Source of the DNA: Puniceicoccales bacterium
GTDB taxonomy: Bacteria > Verrucomicrobiota > Verrucomicrobiia > Opitutales > JAIRLM01
Length of the DNA stretch: 57,518 bases
NCBI GenBank assembly: GCA_031268535.1
Contig: JAIRXB010000008.1
Location: 1-57,518 of the forward strand
Direction: 5' to 3'
Shown: piece after piece, positions 1 through 8,500 of the stretch
Layout: every line of letters starts with the position of its first letter
Position numbering within the stretch: position 1 is the first letter of the stretch
Made by a program: the position numbers and the translations under genes
Notes under the pieces: generated by a model
Seen by the model: the letters and a program-made list of their open reading frames with translations, nothing else
What the model was told of the DNA's origin: nothing
Databases searched by the model: none

Positions 1-70
1 CGACCCTAAACATCGTCCCGGGAAGCACCGAAACAACTTTCCCGTCCACCTCAACGTATTCTGGCTCCAT
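1..70 (-). CDS. infA: Translation initiation factor IF-1 (5' part only)
   Basis: The first 23 codons of an ORF run off the window edge. It starts with ATG at 70-68 and reads MEPEYVEVDG, then KVVSVLPGTMFRV. The block VLPGTMFRV matches the start of the S1-like OB fold of IF-1, the small factor that binds the 30S A site during initiation. The family is only about 72 residues, so roughly a third is visible. It lies 22 bases downstream of the tadA stop on the same strand, so the two are probably co-transcribed. The call is firm for so short a piece because the conserved G-T-M-F-R-V block and its distance from the start are both right. Confidence 0.85.
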   Translation of the reverse strand, partial: MEPEYVEVDGKVVSVLPGTMFRV

Positions 71-92
71 CGGCAATTGCTTTCGCCAAAAT

Positions 93-653
93 CTACGAAT
101 TTGCCCCAATGTCAAGGGCGCTAAGTGGGGGCTGCCGCTTTTTTTGCATCGGCGATCTTCTTTTGGCTGAGAAGAACTTCCTCAGTAGCGCTAAGCTTTC
201 TTCGGCTCTAACTCCGGAGCTTACGGGAAATCTGTGGTTAAAATGTTCAACATTTGAAAAGTTGAGCGGCCCGCCGCCAAGACAGCCCATGGCTTGGTCG
301 CTAACGGCGAATACGACGCGCCCGATGCGGGACATTACGCAGGCTCCGGCGCACATCGGACAGGGCTCCTTGGTGCTGTAGAGTGTGCAGTTGCTGAGCC
401 TCCAATCGCCAAGTTTTCTGGCGGCCGCCGCGATGGCAAGCATTTCGCCGTGTGCTGTGGCGACCCCCATCGATCTAACGCGATTGTGGTCCATGGCGAT
501 GAGCTCCCCGCCGCACGCAATGGCGGCCCCGACTGGCACTTCGTCTTCCTCCATGGCGCGCTTAGCTTCGCCAATGGCTATGGCCATAAATGTTTCGTCC
601 AGGTCGGACGGGGTGCCGCTTGTCGTCGCGGTGCAGTGAGCCATTGGCGACAT
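93..653 (-). CDS. tadA: tRNA-specific adenosine deaminase TadA
   Basis: Zinc-dependent deaminase that converts the wobble adenosine-34 of tRNA-Arg(ACG) to inosine. The 186 residues contain EVPVGAAI near residue 38, the zinc/catalytic motif H68-G69-E70 and the second zinc motif P97-C98-P-M-C101. One point is odd: the family nearly always has H-A-E, and here it is H-G-E. The His ligand and catalytic Glu are kept, so activity is likely. The C-terminal basic tail (about 25 residues) is longer than needed for the fold. ATG at 653 and ATG at 644 are both possible starts; the family match begins around residue 20, so the sequence does not decide. It is followed on the same strand by infA. Confidence 0.9.
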   Translation of the reverse strand: MSPMAHCTATTSGTPSDLDETFMAIAIGEAKRAMEEDEVPVGAAIACGGELIAMDHNRVRSMGVATAHGEMLAIAAAARKLGDWRLSNCTLYSTKEPCPMCAGACVMSRIGRVVFAVSDQAMGCLGGGPLNFSNVEHFNHRFPVSSGVRAEESLALLRKFFSAKRRSPMQKKRQPPLSALDIGANS

Positions 654-769
654 TCATTTGCGCTGCAGCCGCGATCGTCAACGGGCAATGGCCAACCTTT
701 TCCGCGCCATTGCGGTGGTCGGCTAAGCATTTCGGCCTGGGGGCGGCTCTGGGCGGATTTGGCAAATCG

Positions 770-943
770 CTAGCGGCGCGGGGGAGTGGCGTTGCGGTTG
801 AAATTTGCATTGGGTCCATGGGGTTGGCGATCGAACAGCGGCGGGCGGAGAGAGATTGGACGGACCGGCAAAGCCGGCAGTAACGATTTGGCATTCGCGG
901 CCGTTTGGCTAGCGGCTGTGGCGGCGTAGCGGAAAAAGGACAT
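770..943 (-). pseudogene. Possible remnant ORF, 57 codons
   Basis: ATG at 943 lies inside the first repeat copy and opens a frame of 57 codons beginning MSFFRYAATAASQ and ending in a TAG at 770. It resembles the low-complexity, Ala/Pro-rich beginnings of other unassigned proteins in the window, such as the one starting at 42486 with MSVGFHPLPPPP. No family is recognised. The frame could be the truncated start of a lost gene or pure chance; no ribosome binding site is evident. Confidence 0.2.
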
Positions 944-990
944 GGCATTCAGTTGCCATTTTGGCGGAAAAATTTTCGCATACCCTCTAA
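935..990. repeat. Direct repeat, copy 1 (150-bp period)
   Basis: Bases 941-960 match 1091-1110 at 19 of 20 positions. The similarity resumes at about 968-988 against 1118-1138. Read on the minus strand, this copy encodes a tail (EGMRKFFRQNGN, stop) much like the real C-terminus of the neighbouring gene (GEGVRKFFN, stop). It also contains the small dyad ATGGCA/TGCCAT with a 6-base loop. Confidence 0.75.
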
Positions 991-1084
991 TGCCTGCAAA
1001 TTATGGAAGCGGCGGTCTTGCGCCTAGGTGGCTTCGAGCCATTTGACGTTTTGGGCCGGCAGTGTCAGTGGGGAACGAAGTACG

Positions 1085-1140
1085 AACAGACATGGCATTT
1101 AGTTGCCATTTTAATTAAAAAATTTTCGCACACCCTCTCC
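1085..1140. repeat. Direct repeat, copy 2 (overlaps gene 3' end)
   Basis: Second copy of the 150-bp-spaced repeat. It covers the last codons and stop of the minus-strand gene ending at 1111, plus the dyad just beyond it. Copy 2 is part of an intact gene and copy 1 is not, so copy 1 is the likely relic. Confidence 0.75.
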
Positions 1141-3447
1141 AAGGCCCGTAATGGCGCTTGAGATAGTTCTTTTCGCATCCGGGAAAAAGAATTCGTTTTG
1201 TCCTACGCCGCATTCCTTCATGAGCGAGTTCCAACTTTTCACGGCCTGACTATCTCCTTTAATTTGACCCATTATGCGCGTGACTGCGGCGCGCGCACCA
1301 GGGGTCGCATTTTCCGTCGCTGGATCGTAGCCAATGGCGCGGAGAATTTTTTTAGTTAGAGCGATTTTTTCCTTTGGATTTCCTTGGTTCAGTGCGGCCA
1401 TGGCGCAAATTAACGACCTGGTGAATGTTTGATGCTGGCCGTCCAGCAGTGGTTCCGTTAGGTCTTTTTCGCCTACGCCAGGGGCGATTTCTCTTTCGCT
1501 ATCGCCAATCCATTCTTCAGTTTCTTTTCGCACATCTTCCTCGTCGCCATCGACAATGTCGCCGAGACTGCCAATGTCGATGTCGAGGATAAACTGCAGG
1601 ACGCCAGGCTTCCTCAGGAGGGTTGCCGCCCAATTGTGTTCTGTTGCGGAGAGCACAATGGCTCTCGCTAGAGTTTCATAGGTATTTCCGCCGCTAGTGA
1701 CGGCATTCGTTCCTATGGAGTCTATGTTGTCGCCAAAGTGATCGACGACGGCTGAGATGATTGCGTTCGTTTGCGCGCCATCTGTCGATTCCAGGGCTGA
1801 CAGCCGATCGGCAATCATCGTGAAAGTCAAAGTGTTGCCAAGCACGGATGGGAGGTTTTCGATGGCCGTTTTTCTAGTGTCTTTGTCGGCTGACAAAATG
1901 TAGCGATCTATGGCCTCCATGCCTTTTCCGTCGGCGGCTAATTTTCGCATTTCGCCAATGATGCGTTTCCTGCGTTCGTCGGCGCCGCCAGGTTTTTCCA
2001 CGACTTTCCTTTCGTCAACCGTAGAGGCCGCAGCCGCTCCAATTGCCTTTGGCGTTTTTTCCGGGAAAAGTAGCTTTTCAATTAGTCTTTGGCTGCTATC
2101 GTCTGCTGCTATCGCCATGTATTTCTTTTGCAGTACGCTAAACGTCCCGTTCCATTCGGATGTGCGCCGCTCGCGTTCTATGGCGCCTTTTATTTCTGCG
2201 AGCCTGTCGTTTTCGGCGATGTATTCGCCAATTTTAAAGAGTTGAGAAAAACAATTGTCGGAGCAAAGTCGACTAAGAAGTTGGACTAGGCGTCCGGCGC
2301 AATTGTGATTGGCGGCAAGTTCGGCCAGCATTTCTACGGCCCGTTCGGTGATGGCGCTTTCGGAGTTTTCGATCGAATTCAGCAGATAGTTCCACGCGTC
2401 GTTTGCGACGGCGGCATTTTCCGAGTTAAGTATGGAGCTGATTGATTTCATATTGGCGAGTAAAACTTCGGGCGGCAGGTATGAGTAGGCGGCTTGGCGG
2501 AAATTGGCGTCTTCGTGATTGAGGAAATTTTCAAGCAGCAGGCTGAAGGTTTTTGCATTCCCACCGTTGGCGGCAAGCCGCCTCAATTTGTTGGTGAAAA
2601 CGCTGCCGTAGTTTCTCCCGTAGTAGCTGTGCTCAATTTTGGCCAAATTGCACAGGAGAGCAAGATTTCTATCGTCATAGAGGGCTTGGTTGGACAAGTC
2701 AAATATGGCGTCTGCGAGTTTCGGGTATGCCATAAGCAGTCCGCATTGCAGCAGTTCCGAATTTTCATTTTCGTTATAGGCCACGAAGCGCAGAAAATTT
2801 TCCCAGCTGGTGCTGCCTATTTCAAATGGCGGCACAGTAATTTGCGAATGGTTCACATTTCTCGCAACCCTTGAGAGCGTTTTGGCCGCTACGAGGAGCT
2901 TCCCTTCATCGACCGTTCCGCCGCTAAGTGCGCGGTGTAATTCCGAGAGAGCGTCGTTGGCAATTTCGGTGTTCTGACGCCTTAGGATCGCCGCTTCTTC
3001 CTCTGCCGTTTTGGCTGGAATTGGCGGTTCTTCGATCTTAGCTTTAACCTCCTGCGGAATTTCCAATTCTTCGGCTTCTTCCGAAGGCACAACTTCCGAC
3101 TCGTCCGGATGCTCCTCAGCGAGACTTTCCGGCTCCTCCTTCCCTACGCTTTTTGGGCGAAGAAATCTGATGAGAGAAACGAATGAAGCCCAACCTGCCG
3201 ATAGGCGCGCCCAAAGAGATGCTGCGGCTGAAGGAGTCGTACTGTTTCTTTCCCGTCCGTTGACGATTTCGCGCAGCACCACCGCTGAGTCTCCAATGGA
3301 TTTCGTGGCCGTGTGAATTTCGGCCAGAGGCGGCATTGGGCAACCGCCGGACGGAATTTTCGTCTTGGGGTCCGTCGGCCCAGTTTTGTCTTGGGGCGCC
3401 GCGCTTTTGGGGGTTGGAGCGAAAAACTTGCGAACGCTATCGATCAT
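1111..3447 (-). CDS. Uncharacterised helical protein, 778 aa
   Basis: Not recognised. From ATG at 3447 the protein begins MIDSVRKFFAPTPKS. A TTG at 3483 would add 12 residues with no clear gain. About residues 80-170 form an acidic, proline-rich linker (runs such as EEAEELEIPQE). From about 200 onward the sequence is largely helical, with pairs of short amphipathic helices (for example LLENFLNHEDANFRQAAYSY) that suggest a HEAT/ARM-like solenoid. The C-terminus repeats the RKFF seen at the N-terminus. No signal peptide or membrane segment is visible. It sits between the ferredoxin gene and tadA on the same strand. The linker style resembles that of the 464-aa protein at the other end of the window. 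Structural scaffold or secreted effector are both possible. Confidence 0.8.
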   Translation of the reverse strand: MIDSVRKFFAPTPKSAAPQDKTGPTDPKTKIPSGGCPMPPLAEIHTATKSIGDSAVVLREIVNGRERNSTTPSAAASLWARLSAGWASFVSLIRFLRPKSVGKEEPESLAEEHPDESEVVPSEEAEELEIPQEVKAKIEEPPIPAKTAEEEAAILRRQNTEIANDALSELHRALSGGTVDEGKLLVAAKTLSRVARNVNHSQITVPPFEIGSTSWENFLRFVAYNENENSELLQCGLLMAYPKLADAIFDLSNQALYDDRNLALLCNLAKIEHSYYGRNYGSVFTNKLRRLAANGGNAKTFSLLLENFLNHEDANFRQAAYSYLPPEVLLANMKSISSILNSENAAVANDAWNYLLNSIENSESAITERAVEMLAELAANHNCAGRLVQLLSRLCSDNCFSQLFKIGEYIAENDRLAEIKGAIERERRTSEWNGTFSVLQKKYMAIAADDSSQRLIEKLLFPEKTPKAIGAAAASTVDERKVVEKPGGADERRKRIIGEMRKLAADGKGMEAIDRYILSADKDTRKTAIENLPSVLGNTLTFTMIADRLSALESTDGAQTNAIISAVVDHFGDNIDSIGTNAVTSGGNTYETLARAIVLSATEHNWAATLLRKPGVLQFILDIDIGSLGDIVDGDEEDVRKETEEWIGDSEREIAPGVGEKDLTEPLLDGQHQTFTRSLICAMAALNQGNPKEKIALTKKILRAIGYDPATENATPGARAAVTRIMGQIKGDSQAVKSWNSLMKECGVGQNEFFFPDAKRTISSAITGLGEGVRKFFN

Positions 3448-3516
3448 GAAACGGATTATGGTCCGTTTCGCCGATTTCGGCAATGTATTTTGCGAGCTGT
3501 GCTGCGGCTGAAGATG

Positions 3517-3759
3517 TTAATTCGCTGGCGCTCCATCATTGCCGATGGCGCCTGCCGGGCATGATTCAAGCGCTTCGCGGCAAAGTCGATTTTCGCCGTC
3601 ATTTTCCGGCTGGCGCAGCACGTATGAGTATCCGCCAGAATCTTCGCGCTTGAAAATGCCGGAGGCAATTTCTCGGCAAAGGTCGCAGTCGATGCAGTTA
3701 TCATCGACGTAGTAGGCGCCCGGTGCATTTTGCGGCCATCTGTTGTGTCTTTCAGCCAT
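3517..3759 (-). CDS. Small [4Fe-4S] ferredoxin
   Basis: Eighty-residue electron carrier. Ligands C22, C25 and C28 lie in CIDCDLC, and a later C67 is followed by Pro (CPAGAI). This is the single-cluster CxxCxxC...CP arrangement; C60 is an extra cysteine often present in this group. The fold begins AYYVDDNCIDCDLC, as in short ferredoxins of Verrucomicrobiota and other anaerobes. ATG at 3759 is well placed. It lies 78 bases beyond the malQ stop on the same strand. Its redox partner cannot be told from the neighbourhood; a role with low-potential metabolic enzymes is plausible given ppdK and rubrerythrin elsewhere in the window. Confidence 0.88.
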   Translation of the reverse strand: MAERHNRWPQNAPGAYYVDDNCIDCDLCREIASGIFKREDSGGYSYVLRQPENDGENRLCREALESCPAGAIGNDGAPAN

Positions 3760-3837
3760 TTGCGAAGTGTCTCCGCTAAAATTTGGCTGTCAAGGGCGCG
3801 ATGAAAATTTCTTTCCGGCATCTGTTGGTGCTGGCTG

Positions 3838-5340
3838 TCATCGCCGTGCGATTTGCCTGAGGAAGTCGCGGTCGACGGACTCCAGCTGCTTCTCGCCTAG
3901 ACGCCACGACCAATTGCCGACGGTCGTCGACGGTCTGTTTGTGCGCGCTTCGGAGCCTAGGTGCAGAATATCTTGCATCGGCAAAATCATCCACCTAGCC
4001 TTTGAATCTGCCATCCATGCAATCGCGCCGTCTATGGGGTGCATCTTCGAATAGTGAGGCGGCATAATTTTTTTGAGGAGAGCTAATCGCCTGGAGGAGT
4101 CTTCGCCCGAGTCAAATAGAGCGGATTTGGCGGTGTCGTTGTCGTGGGTGCCGCTGTAGGCGACGCAGTTCTCCGGGAAGTTTTCCGGCAAAAATGGGGA
4201 GCTGGCGCGGTAGTCGTCCAGTGCAAATAGCAGTATGCGCAGACCTGGAATGTCGAGTTCGTCTCTGAGCGCTATGGCTTTGTTGCTCAAAATGCCGAGG
4301 TCTTCGGCGATAATGGGCAGCGGACCGAGTTTTTTTGCGGCTGCGCGAAAGAACTCCTTCCCCGGTCCCGCCGCCCATCTGCCGTTTACGGCGGTTGGCT
4401 CTTCGGCTGCTATTTCCCAGTAGTCGGCGAAGGCGCGGAAGTGGTCTATGCGCACGGCGTCAAATTTTTCGAAGGCCGAGGCCATGCGCTTGATCCACCA
4501 GCCATAGCCGAGCTCGAGGTGTTTGTTCCAGCGGTAGAGAGGGTTCCCCCAGCGCTGCCCGGTTGCGCTAAAATAGTCGGGAGGAACTCCGGCAACTGAT
4601 GTTGGGTTGCCGGTTTCGTCGAGGGCGAAAAGATCGCGATTTGCCCAGACGTCAACGCTTCCGTGCGATGCAAAGATTGGCATGTCGCCGACGATGGAGA
4701 TTGAAAGACTGGCCGCGCGCCTACGAACGGCCTCCCATTGCCTGTGAAAAAAATATTGCAGTGCGCATTCCGTTGAAACTTTTTTTGCAATAGCCTTTTC
4801 GCCGAGTATGCTTTTAGCCCCATCGACGCTGCGAAATCCACTGGGCCACAGGGTCCAATTTTCCGTCCCAAATCGTTCCCGTAGAGCGCAAAAAAGTCCG
4901 TGCGCACCGAGCCAATAGTCCTCTTTGGCGCAAAATGTTTCGAAGCCGCCGTCGGCGCCGCTTTCCAAAAAGCGCGTTGCCGCTAGGCGCAGTAGCCGCA
5001 TGCGCAATTCAGTTGCGCTGCCATAGTCAATGCGGCTCCCATTTGGCGGCAGTTTTCCGATGTCGCCGTTTTCCAGCAGGCCATCCCCCAGAAGGCCTTC
5101 GATTCCTATGGAGAGTGTGTCGCAGCCCATGATTGACGGCGATTGGTATGGGGAATTGGCGAATCCGGTTGGATTTATGGGGAGTAGCTGCCAAATTTTT
5201 TGGCCGCATTCGGCCATGAAATCTAGCCAGCGCATCGCCGCGGGGCCCAGTTCCCCAATGCCATAGCGCCCAGGAATTGAAAAAAGTGGCAGCAAAATGC
5301 CGCTGCGGCGCGAATCTAAAATTGGCGCAACACTGACCAC
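3838..5340 (-). CDS. malQ: 4-alpha-glucanotransferase (amylomaltase, GH77)
   Basis: Moves alpha-1,4-glucan segments between maltodextrins, as in glycogen or maltodextrin turnover. The 500 residues open with RRSGILLPLFSIPGRYGIG, the standard GH77 beginning, then LLPINPTG and NSPYQS. The catalytic nucleophile is D299 in RIDHF, the acid/base is E346 in IIAEDLG, and the third acid lies in THDNDT. All the usual residues are present and the length is normal for the short bacterial form. The start is uncertain: GTG at 5340 keeps the full domain and fits a promoter whose predicted transcript would begin at about that base, while TTG at 5370 would add ten residues. No other maltodextrin gene is adjacent. 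Confidence 0.92.
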   Translation of the reverse strand: MVSVAPILDSRRSGILLPLFSIPGRYGIGELGPAAMRWLDFMAECGQKIWQLLPINPTGFANSPYQSPSIMGCDTLSIGIEGLLGDGLLENGDIGKLPPNGSRIDYGSATELRMRLLRLAATRFLESGADGGFETFCAKEDYWLGAHGLFCALRERFGTENWTLWPSGFRSVDGAKSILGEKAIAKKVSTECALQYFFHRQWEAVRRRAASLSISIVGDMPIFASHGSVDVWANRDLFALDETGNPTSVAGVPPDYFSATGQRWGNPLYRWNKHLELGYGWWIKRMASAFEKFDAVRIDHFRAFADYWEIAAEEPTAVNGRWAAGPGKEFFRAAAKKLGPLPIIAEDLGILSNKAIALRDELDIPGLRILLFALDDYRASSPFLPENFPENCVAYSGTHDNDTAKSALFDSGEDSSRRLALLKKIMPPHYSKMHPIDGAIAWMADSKARWMILPMQDILHLGSEARTNRPSTTVGNWSWRLGEKQLESVDRDFLRQIARR

Positions 5341-5346
5341 TAAAAC

Positions 5347-5375
5347 AATGTAAACTCCAGCCGCCGCCAAGTCAA
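5347..5375 (-). promoter_or_regulatory. Putative sigma-70 promoter of malQ
   Basis: Minus-strand TTGACT (5375-5370), a 17-base spacer and TACATT (5352-5347). Both boxes are close to consensus. A start site about seven bases downstream falls on or next to the GTG at 5340, which would make malQ leaderless or nearly so. Confidence 0.45.
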
Positions 5376-5587
5376 GGGGTCATTAATTTGAACCGTGAAA
5401 GGCAAAAAGATTTGCGGCGAAAGAGGATAACTCAATCCGGCGAAGATTGCCGGCCCGCGCTTGGGGGCTTTTTGCGCTCTGCCGCTTGGCGTGGAAATGT
5501 GTCGCTTTAGCGACTTGAGTAATTCTCAACGAATTTTTGCCGTCCCGCGCTAGGCGGCAGCGGAAAGAATGCCGTTGACTTTTCGTC

Positions 5588-8500
5588 ATGGAAACAATCA
5601 TTAGAGCAATGAATGTAGGCGCTACATCTGTCCGGGGAAGCTGGTCTAGTCTCGGTAGGCCGGTTGTTGATGACTCCACCAAAAAATGTGCGATCGATGA
5701 TTTGGCGGAGCGCCTTAGTAACGGCACATGGCACGAATGGCCGTCCCTTTTTGCGAATTGCCTCATAGTTAAGGATGTCTTGGAGTGGGTCCCATGGCAA
5801 ATGCTTCTTATTCAACGGATGCGCGACAATGCATGCCCAAAGCTTGAGATTGACACGGCATCGCTAGGCGGCCACATTAAAACCGCAGGCAGAATTGATA
5901 GGAACGATGGGTGTCCGTGCGGCATACTTCCTCTGCTCGCTTTTGGCGTAAAAAGTAAAGGTGACGACAAAGACGCAACCGGTGATTTGGTTAAAATGTT
6001 TAACCCAAACATGGTTGCCCGCGCCCTCTACAGCTATGCATACGTTGCCGCAAATAATGTGGCGAATCCAAAAATTGCGACAGATCCACAACTCCGAATT
6101 GACGCAGCTTTCCATTACGATCGGTTTTTTTATCTATTGAGGGGAACCGGGAGTTCCATCGCCAAATCTTTTTTTAATGAGGGGCTGTTGGCGCGACCAG
6201 GCACCCCTGGCGCCGCCGCGGAGCGGCAGATGCTGCAAATCGCTGCGCTTTCATCTCTGCTTAGCGTCGCCGCTTTCGGGGAGGACAATGTGGTTAGCGA
6301 CTATGGTGTTGACTTCTTTCCTGGGCGTCTATCCGACATCAAAATAGACAGGTTCCCATATCCAAGTCTAGATGCGAGCAAAAAACTTTTACTAGGATCT
6401 TTTTTGGATTTTGCGCTGAGGCGTATGACGTTTAACTGCGGCAACGATGGATGTCCATTAAATGCTGCAACGCCGCGAAGCGGCGCAAATGAAAGGATTG
6501 TTAAGCTTGCCAATTTGAATCCGGCGATGTTCGCAAAGCTGTTTGATTCTGCGCCTGCCGACGTCAAGGATGTATGGGTTAGGGCGACGACTTCGGCAAC
6601 CATTAGCGGAGACCTAACGGGCAAAAAGCTTGAAGAGTTTATGAAGCAAATGCCGAACAGTTATTTTGCTGGACTAGATGCTTGCGGGACAATGTCGGAC
6701 GGCTCAGCCGAGAAACCGGTGCTTTCCGCCATTTTCAAATATGGCACTTCCGCCCAAATTGCGAGCATCAGTGCCCATTGGCTTTCTAGCCAAGTTGCTA
6801 ATAGCGGCTATCATTCTTCTTCGAAGTCCGCGCGGTGGAAATGCAAGCCGATTAGCGGCATCTATCGCGAAATTCCAGCCGCCGTGGTTGAAAAGCTTTC
6901 GGCGGACGATGGCCATGGCAACCCAAATATGACGACTTTGCGCATTCTGTGCGGAATTCTGCACTACGGCACGGCTGAGCAAATTGGCGCAATCACCGCC
7001 GAGCAAATTGATCAATTGAAGAAAAATGCGGATCCGCTGAGCCATGACGGAGCAGGCGGGATGGGTGCTCTTCTTGGGGCCATTGGGACTGGGATTGGCG
7101 ATGGCGAAACCGACGACGTCCCCGATGCTAAGTTTGGCGCCATAGTGAGTGCAATCAAACCAGATGCGTCGATTTTGTTGAGTTTGTCAGAGCACATTCC
7201 GGAAAAATTTTGGAAGGCGATATCGAATGATTCTGCGAAAAAAATCTTTGTTTTAGGCGATGGCGCCGAGGTGAGGCGTCACGTAGGGGCAATATTGGAT
7301 GGCGGAGGACTTGGGCGCCTCCCGGTTGATGGCGAATTGGACGGTATGGCGTTGCCATACAAAATGTTACTGCTGCATTGCCTTCTTGTAAACGATCCAT
7401 TTTCGGATGCCACTAGAGCGAATGCTAGGCGGGTCATTGACGCTTTCTCCGGCGAGCAGTTGCATTTTGCAATTAGAGTTGCGTATGATGAGGCTAGCGC
7501 AAAAGCCGCCGCGGCGATTCGTGGCAGAGTTGAAGCTGTTGCTTGGGGTTTTGGATACGTTGGTGGAGCAGGGTGCGATAATGTTGAGAGGTGGCCATTA
7601 CGATTGGCCGCCGCCACGATATTTTCGGATGTGACGGTTGCAGAACGATTTTTGCTTTTTGACGGCGCTAATTCTAATTGCGCCAAAGCAATGGATGTGG
7701 ATGTCCGCGGCGCAATGCTTGAGGCGGCGTTTTGCTGGCCAAACGCGCTTGTGGCCACGGCGCCAAATTATGGCGCGGTTAGAGGTTTGCGCAAAACTAT
7801 GACTGGGGAGCAAATAGAGTCTGTCGCCGTGCGAATGGCACTCCATGTCGGTGGTGCTGCTGCCATAAAAAGAGAACTAACTGTAAGCGAGCTCGGTGGT
7901 CGGCCAATTTTTGCTGATGGTAATGCGAAACATGCTGTTGGGCGTAACAAGCAACATGTGCTTGGAGCATTATTTTCAGACACTGATGTATTTAAATCCT
8001 ATTTGAACTTCCGTCGGGAATCAGGCCCTTCGCGACGGGGCGCCGTAGATTCCGTCATCGGGAGGTTGCGACCAGATAAAATAAAGGACAGGGGTGGGTT
8101 GGCCGAAGAATTTGAGATGGCCGTGCTTCGAGAGGCTTTGAGGCTGAAAACCGCTTTGGATAAAGGTGAATTTTTCGACTATCTCGACGAAGATGAGCGC
8201 ACTACCGCTTTTTCAAACGTCTCTGCGCGAAATGCTAGTTCAAAAAAGGGCGGCATCCATGACGATAAGTATGGAGTCGAATGCGATTTAGGTGCTGCCA
8301 GGGCGGCTATCGATAGAAGACTTTTTGTCTCAATGTTTAAAAAAGATAAGCTTTCGCCGACTCCCGCCGCTAGGGTGGGCGAAGCAGCGTTCGTGAATGA
8401 AATGTGCAGATTGGCCGTGTTGGCCATGGCGCGTTTAAGTCCAGATGCGTTTTTCGTGAATGATGGCGGAGAACCAAAAGCATTTGCGGATTTAAAACCA

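Larger units (their letters stand above)
654..1110. other. 457-bp gap holding a duplicated gene tail
   Basis: No recognisable protein or structural RNA was found between tadA and the 778-aa gene. The stretch holds a near-copy, displaced by exactly 150 bases, of the 3' end of the upstream minus-strand gene (see the two repeat entries). It also holds a short minus-strand frame starting at the first copy. It looks like the remnant of a local duplication that has since decayed. Confidence 0.5.

Noticed and set aside
562-948. Minus-strand frame of 128 codons overlapping tadA
   Set aside because: It overlaps the start of tadA by about 90 bases and shows no recognisable pattern.
5501-5514. Small dyad GTCGC/GCGAC upstream of the 2651-aa gene
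   Set aside because: A five-base stem with no associated site; expected often by chance.
5575-5604. TTGACT before the 2651-aa gene as a promoter
   Set aside because: No acceptable -10 box lies 16 to 18 bases downstream.
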